Shown here piece by piece: positions 59,263 through 64,000 of a stretch of DNA of 64,000 nt. Every line of letters begins with the position of its first letter. Positions within the stretch are counted from its first letter, which is position 1. Made by a program: the position numbers and the translations under genes. The notes under the pieces are model-generated. The model saw only the letters and a program-made list of their open reading frames with translations. It ran no database searches and was not told the origin of the DNA. The DNA is taken from positions 46,689,753 through 46,753,752 of the forward strand of contig OX328123.1 of assembly GCA_946811695.1 (NCBI GenBank), given 5' to 3'. This stretch comes from Gonocerus acuteangulatus (taxonomy: Eukaryota > Arthropoda > Insecta > Hemiptera > Coreidae).

Positions 59263-59274
59263 AGAGAAGAAGTC
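59263..59274 (+). other. Left target-site duplication of the 59-kb palindrome
   Basis: AGAGAAGAAGTC, repeated exactly at 59571-59582, encodes part of RREEV in the host fragment. Confidence 0.88.
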
Positions 59275-59365
59275 ACAGGTGTTGGGAGCTGGTTGGTGAA
59301 GGTTCATCATCATGTAGGTAAATAACTAGGCCGACCTTCACTAGTTATAAAAGTTTTATTTTACA

Positions 59366-59396
59366 TAGCGCTTTCGAGATTCAATCTCATCATCAG
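59366..59396 (-). ncRNA. Hammerhead-like motif, left arm
   Basis: Minus-strand mirror of 59485-59515, identical because the arms are identical. Confidence 0.6.
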
Positions 59397-59484
59397 TGCC
59401 TATAGATTGTGTCTGTGTACACGCGAGGCTCCTCGAGAGTCTGCTGCGAGAGCCTCGCGTGTACACAGACACAATCTATAGGCA

Positions 59485-59515
59485 CTGATGATGAGATTGA
59501 ATCTCGAAAGCGCTA
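59485..59515 (+). ncRNA. Hammerhead-like motif, right arm
   Basis: CTGATGA, extra T, stem II GAGAT/ATCTC with loop TGA, GAAA, minimal stem III AGC/GCT, then A at the cleavage position. GCA and TGT beside the core allow a 3-bp stem I. Confidence 0.65.
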
Positions 59516-59570
59516 TGTAAAATAAAACTTTTATAACTAGTGAAGGTCGGCCTAGTTATTTACCTACATG

Positions 59571-59582
59571 AGAGAAGAAGTC
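59571..59582 (+). other. Right target-site duplication of the 59-kb palindrome
   Basis: AGAGAAGAAGTC, identical to 59263-59274. Confidence 0.88.
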
Positions 59583-59989
59583 GTTCTGACTCGACTCCGT
59601 ATTGGTCATTGCCAGCATATCCGAGGACATATATAACAAAAAGCAATAGACAAGCTTGCGAACAATGTAACGAAACATATAACAAATTGCGGAAGATGGA
59701 AACATTTAGGCTTAGCTATTTTATTTATTATTTGGGTGCCTCGACTGCTTTGGTCATTGGCAGCTTAGCTATTATATTGAATCAATAATTAAAAGCATTA
59801 ATTTATATTCCAGAATTTAGTTTTTATGAATATAAGGCATTCGATGATATTTAACTTTTTTTTTTTTCATATTTCTCCAACTTAGAGAAACTTGAGTAAC
59901 TTCTAGTTACTCAAATAACATTTTTCTTTTTCATCGCGTTCTCTCCCTCCCCTCAATATGCAGGAAGCCAGCTTATGACGTCGATTTCA

Positions 59990-60240
59990 TGACACAATCC
60001 GGGAACAGCTGACTAGAAATTTTTACGTTTCGAACCAATAGATCACGAAAATAACCATGTTTCAAATTTGATTTATATATATGTCTGTTCGATCGATAGC
60101 AGTCTCAAAAATTATCCGTTTCTGATGAAATTTGGTACAAAAATACTTTAATTTCAAAGACCAATTTCATTAACCAACTGCATCCGCCTACCGGAAAACT
60201 ATATTTTCGGCGAAATTCCCGAAAAGAACGTAATTATATT
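59990..60240 (-). repeat. Diverged relative of element X
   Basis: CCGGGAACAGCTGACTAGAA, GATCACGAAAATAACCATG, a short ATATAT, then TGATGAAATTTGGTACAAAA and CCGCCTACCGGAAAAC follow the block order of X at 11340-11640 with strong divergence. Confidence 0.6.
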
Positions 60241-60244
60241 ATTT

Positions 60245-61300
60245 GTCACCTATAGATTTATTTAATTATAGATTTTCATAGGTTATTTTTTATTGATTTT
60301 CAAATTTTTAAGAAAGATTTCGTTTAACGGCTTACGGTTTTATACACTGACAATGTGCGAATTGCCAAAAACACAAATTAAATAAATAAAATAAAGAACT
60401 GGTAGCAGAGGACAGTAATCATACGGAGTAATGTATGATGAGATATCATGAGATGTCTCATTAATGGGGAGGGGATAATGAGATGAAAAATATTTTAAGA
60501 AAATTACGGCAACGTTCTATAGTTTTATTATTTACATAGAATATTTTTAACTGGATGGAGTTTTCAATCAAATATACACAATAGGCATTCTGGGAAAAGG
60601 TTTTCAAAAAATATCAATCAATAAACTGTGATAATATACAACATATGGTATAAGTCATATATCGTCGGTACAAATGCAAAGTATCGAATGTGAAAAGTGG
60701 TTGTTACCTTATAGATGACTTTATGTATATTTTATCCTATAATATATTTTAATTAGACTTAATGCACATTCGTTAGTTTGATTTTCTGTAATTGATAATT
60801 AGTTTTCTTTAATTTTCGAGTTTCCCACAACGTACGCAATCAGAAAAATTGAAAATGAAAAATGCGTTTTTGCACATTCGATACTTTGCATTTGTATCGA
60901 CGATATGATAAGATCACGTATGAATGATATGTGAATATAGATAATAATAAAGATCTCACTCACCATAACCACATCTGAACAGGTAGGAGTTGCACTGTAT
61001 ACTGAGCTATGAGAGAAAGGGTTGTATCCCGAGTAGCGCCCCTCTCCCGCGCGAGATGAGCCTGCCGGGTCGAGGACGGCAGAGAGGAAAGTCGGAGGGG
61101 AATCCTAGTTTTCGAAACCCCTATATGCGAGGTCGTTTCTGCAAATGGATGCAATCCCAGAAATTGGCTTCAAAAAGTTACCTTCACTTTCTTTTAATAA
61201 CATACGGCTTAAAAACGCTTTAGAAAATGTACTCCTTAAAATCAACTGTATCCGGTTGCTTGTTTTTGGTCTTTATTATTTTAAAAATTATCCGAAAATA
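60245..61300. other. No gene seen
   Basis: AT-rich DNA. GCATTTGTATCGACGATATG near 60888 is an inverted repeat of ATATCGTCGGTACAAATGC near 60659, so an imperfect palindrome of about 250 bp may exist here. Frames at 60960-61223 have no recognisable domain. Confidence 0.4.
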
Positions 61301-61303
61301 ATA

Positions 61304-61555
61304 CATTAAATGACAGAATGGGCTGTTTCTGAAAACAATCTGCGGCGAAAAAGAGAACAAGTTTTGATCGGCCTACGCATAAGACACAGTTCACTAACAT
61401 ACTCCTATCGGCGAGACAGATATTTATGCAACTGTAGTAAAGAGGCCTTGACAGTTAAACATATACTTCCTGACAGCAGATTACGAGATCATCTTGCAGT
61501 TCTACATGACTTACACGACTTGCCGAATAGCTTATACTTAACATCATATTAACCC
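61304..61555 (+). pseudogene. I-like element C-terminal fragment 2
   Basis: The frame contains WAVSENNLRRKREQVLIGLR, IRHSSLTYSYRRDRYLC, then C and ALTVKHIL, DSRLRDHL. This is the C-terminal TRLRIGH-LTHSYL...C--C---LTVKHIL region of I-clade elements. It is diverged (GLRIRHSSLT for TRLRIGHTHLT). Confidence 0.7.
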
Positions 61556-61579
61556 ACTTAAGTCAATTAACCTATGTAT

Positions 61580-61650
61580 ATACTATAAGTTATTCATCAA
61601 TTAGTAATCAAAGTATAATGTTTCTTGACACTGGGACGCTCCGGACCTTC
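61580..61650 (+). repeat. Dispersed repeat family Y, fragment 3
   Basis: ATAAGTTATTCATCAATTAG, AATCAAAGTATAATGTTTCT and GGGACGCTCCGGACC match 4040-4115. Confidence 0.75.
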
Positions 61651-61654
61651 CTTA

Positions 61655-61930
61655 AGGAGACAAGTAGTCCTTACAAGACTTCGAATTGGACACACTCTCC
61701 TAACCACTCTCATTTAATGACAAAACAAGTCATTAACAATCACTATGTACAGAATCTAATAAGCCATTGATTGTAAAACACTTACTAAGAGACTGCAGAA
61801 AACTTTACTTGTACAAATAGAGCATAAAGACCGCATAATTTTTATAATGTATTTATATACACGATTTATAATATTTATATTTAGTAAATCGTCAACAATT
61901 CTTAAACTCTTAAGAAATAAATAAATATTC
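61655..61930 (+). pseudogene. I-like element C-terminal fragment 3 with 3' tail
   Basis: From 61665 the plus strand reads VVLTRLRIGHTLLT, then after frame breaks LMTKQ and KPLIVKHLL with RDCRK. It runs on to AAATAAATAAAT at 61915-61928, the simple-repeat tail of the family. It is closer to the 30-kb element than fragment 2 is. Confidence 0.7.
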
Positions 61931-61934
61931 TTTT

Positions 61935-62430
61935 AAGGATCTTCCTAATCCCCACCAATGATATTATATTTAATTCTATTGTGATTTTCATTTTAACGTC
62001 CCTTTATTAATAACCACACATTTTTTTTCGGACGAGTACCTATAACCACCCCTTCCTCATATATACAGGATATAGGTGATGCCACACATTTATTCGAATA
62101 AACGGCCACCACTAGTGGAAAACGAATTGATAACCCTTGAATTGATATAATAAATAACAATTATTAATAATTCTAGCGTACACTTTTAAATAACACCGAT
62201 TCTTGATACAACTAATCTACTGGTTAACACCCTTTTGTAGCCAGCCTAGGGCTTATGCATTCGAATGAAAAGCCACCATCACTGCAGGAAATCGAACCCA
62301 TAACCATATTTTAGTAGAACATTAAGTATACATAATATTATTACATATATTAATGCCTTACCACTAATTAACGGCTTCTACTACCCTTAATTCTTATAAG
62401 ATATTAGAATATATTGAGAATAAAATATAC
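61935..62430. other. No gene seen
   Basis: AT-rich DNA. GAAAAGCCACCATCACTGCA and GGAAATCGAACCCATAACC near 62265-62305 hint at an old inverted SINE B box. No coding support. Confidence 0.4.
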
Positions 62431-62446
62431 AAAACAAATTATAAAA

Positions 62447-62535
62447 AGGGTCTACCCGGGGTGTAGAGTAGCATCGTGGATCCTGGGCACTAAGGGCCCA
62501 GATGACGGTGCACCGTAAAAAATATAATACAAAAA
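62447..62535 (+). repeat. SINE tail with target duplication
   Basis: GGATCCTGGGCACTAAGGGC, then CCAGATGACGGTGCACCGTA and an A-rich end match the SINE tail. AAATTATAAAA flanks it on both sides (62436-62446 and 62536-62546). Confidence 0.75.
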
Positions 62536-62549
62536 AAATTATAAAACTT

Positions 62550-63930
62550 ACACAGATAGAACTTTTGATTATATGTATATATTCTTCTTCATAAAATTAT
62601 TCTATACATTTACTTTGAACTAAATTAATCTCAATAATGAATAGTATAAGTTCCTCCTCAACATACTTATACAAGTATACATAACACATGCATATTTAGG
62701 TAAAATTAAATCCTGTATACTTGTTCTACTATGTTTAAACAAATATAAGAAAGAGCAGATCGCTCCGTAGCAGGCTGTATCAATGTTAATAAATAAAATA
62801 ACAACTCAGTTCATACATTATCCATTGTTCTTCGTTAAAAATCACGAAGAAGTAATCGAAAAAATAGGTATTATAAAATTAACATGTTCATTTTACATAT
62901 AACCTCCTTTATGACAAAAATAATCTCAATTCAACTTTTCATAATATCGAACGGAGGGAAATTCTTATAGAGGCGTAAGAGGCAGCCTTAACCGGATATT
63001 TCTGGTCTTGAGATCACATTATTATTACAAAACACATTCGCTGCCACCCTCCTTATTTGTATCTGCCCTCATGTGCCACTTTGTATTTGTTATTTTTTTT
63101 TCAAATTTCTTATGTATTTTTAAATTCAAAATCACCAGAAAATCTATTAAAAACGTTTATGTATTATAATATCACCAAAATATTAGTTGTTGACTCTTAA
63201 ATTGACATTTGTTTTTATGAAAAAATCTACCTGATTTTTTTGTTAGGGAACTTAGCCATTTATATTAAACAAAGTATTTTTGTATCAAATTTAAATAAAA
63301 TGAGGACATTTCGAAAAAAGAGATATGTATGAGATTTTGATTCGAAAGCATTATAAAGTTCCTGAAGAAAAATCCTTGAGATAAAAAAATAAAAAAAATG
63401 TATAGAAATCTCTCAGCCGGAGAAAACAATGCTTCGGAAAGACTTGTTTCTTTCCGTGTAGATTTATGAGATATAAACATTTTTTGTAAATCCTCTAAAA
63501 TGATGCACCGTCTGCGAGTCGGAATTTTTTTAGTAACTAAATGTGTTATTTATGGGCCAATCGAAATACATACATACAAATCGTTGTAATGAGGATAATT
63601 GATCATTCAGATTTCCTTCAAACAAATAAAGTTGTTATGACGCAATCATAATTCAATAGCTATTGTATTCAGACTTATTCTTTCAATGCGTTTTGTAAAT
63701 AGACTTTAGGCTAATCTTGTCAAAAATTACCTAAGATGATAGATTAACATCGTTTGAACGTTTCACGGTAACATTTGTGTTTTCTAAAGCAATCAAATAT
63801 GTCAATCTACTTACAATAAAGTTTTTGTTAGGAAATTAAGCTTACTGACATACATATTCAATGTTATACATGAAAACCTAACACAAATTAGAACCATCTG
63901 TCTCCCCTCACACACTAACCTTTGGAAGTA
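62550..63930. other. No gene seen; one X 5'-end fragment
   Basis: At 63503-63531 the minus strand reads TTCCGACTCGCAGACGGTGC then ATCATTTTAG, a diverged copy of the X 5' end. The rest is AT-rich without supported features. Confidence 0.45.
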
Positions 63931-63966
63931 CAGTTTGAAGAAGGGCCGAGTGAACCTCGTTGGACA

Positions 63967-63998
63967 CCGAGGATGAGGTTCTGACCTTGAAAACGTTT
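63967..63998 (+). ncRNA. Degenerate hammerhead-like motif at window end
   Basis: CCGAGGA (second base of the core changed), extra T, AGGT/ACCT stem, GAAA, AACGTT stem III, then T. It resembles the PLE 3'-end signature. The element, if any, continues past the window. Confidence 0.4.
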
Positions 63999-64000
63999 TG

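Larger units (their letters stand above)
59275..59570. mobile_element. Compact palindromic PLE derivative (296 bp)
   Basis: Two 120-bp arms (59311-59430 and 59451-59570), identical by eye, surround a 20-bp spacer. A 36-bp tail (59275-59310) lies only on the left. The exact 12-bp duplication AGAGAAGAAGTC flanks it. Arm ends (AGGTAAAT...CTAGG...CCTTCAC) and tail (GCTGG...GAAGG) correspond in order to the 22-24.7-kb PLE. It consists only of PLE 3'-end-like sequence and hammerhead-like motifs. No protein is encoded, so mobilisation must have used an enzyme from elsewhere. Confidence 0.85.
59225..59700 (+). pseudogene. I-like element C-terminal fragment, split by a PLE palindrome
   Basis: Plus strand reads QQSIKRVSRREEV up to 59274 and, after the insertion, REEVVLTRLRIGHCQHI from 59571. 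These join as the RREEVVLTRLRIGH motif also present in the I-like element at 29870-31617. Only this short C-terminal stretch is recognisable. Confidence 0.75.

Overview
This window is eukaryotic, AT-rich repeat DNA of arthropod-like character. It holds no host gene that I can support. There are no operon-like gene strings or CRISPR arrays, and nearly every long reading frame belongs to a transposable element or is a by-product of a simple repeat. The element mix (Penelope-like, I-clade and RTE-like retrotransposons, Tc1/mariner and hAT-type DNA transposons, tRNA-derived SINEs, long TA microsatellites) suits a large invertebrate genome, most likely arthropod. I cannot name the species.

Layout. 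1-10 kb: mostly unassigned AT-rich DNA with a tRNA-derived SINE, an I-like 3' tail and a dispersed repeat (family Y). 10.5-15.4 kb: a Tc1-like transposon bounded by TA, made of two convergent copies. It is split at the codons after the first catalytic Asp by a 3.4-kb element (family X) that itself carries a SINE fragment. 15.8-17 kb: a decayed RNase H remnant and a hAT-type MITE whose empty site survives near 10.22 kb. 22-24.75 kb: a Penelope-like element (PLE) arranged as a huge head-to-head palindrome, with 12-bp target duplications. 28.8-31.6 kb: a PLE-type palindrome next to a 5'-truncated I-like retrotransposon (RT plus RNase H). 33.6-38.2 kb: a non-LTR ORF1 (gag) remnant, then an unnamed repeated protein family split by a second X element that contains an intact SINE. 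41-43 kb and 53 kb: two more copies of that protein family. 48.6 kb: a 24-bp minisatellite open in both strands. 54.8-56.1 kb: a nine-unit satellite of 138-144 bp. 57-64 kb: X fragments, I-like C-terminal fragments (one hit by a compact PLE palindrome), SINEs and a possible PLE end at the window edge.

The strongest signal is a set of hammerhead-ribozyme-like cores. I read them by eye at eight sites: both arms of three palindromic PLE-type insertions, one solitary site, and one degenerate site at the window end. All share CTGANGA (or a one-base variant), one extra base, a stem-loop, GAAA, and a very short stem III followed by A, C or T. Two of the insertions also share a 12-bp target duplication, a 36-38-bp one-sided tail and a full-length inverted repeat. 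One is only 296 bp long and has no coding sequence, so it looks like a non-autonomous ribozyme-bearing derivative. Several nested insertions can be resolved to the base because the interrupted reading frame or a paralogous empty site is present in the same window.
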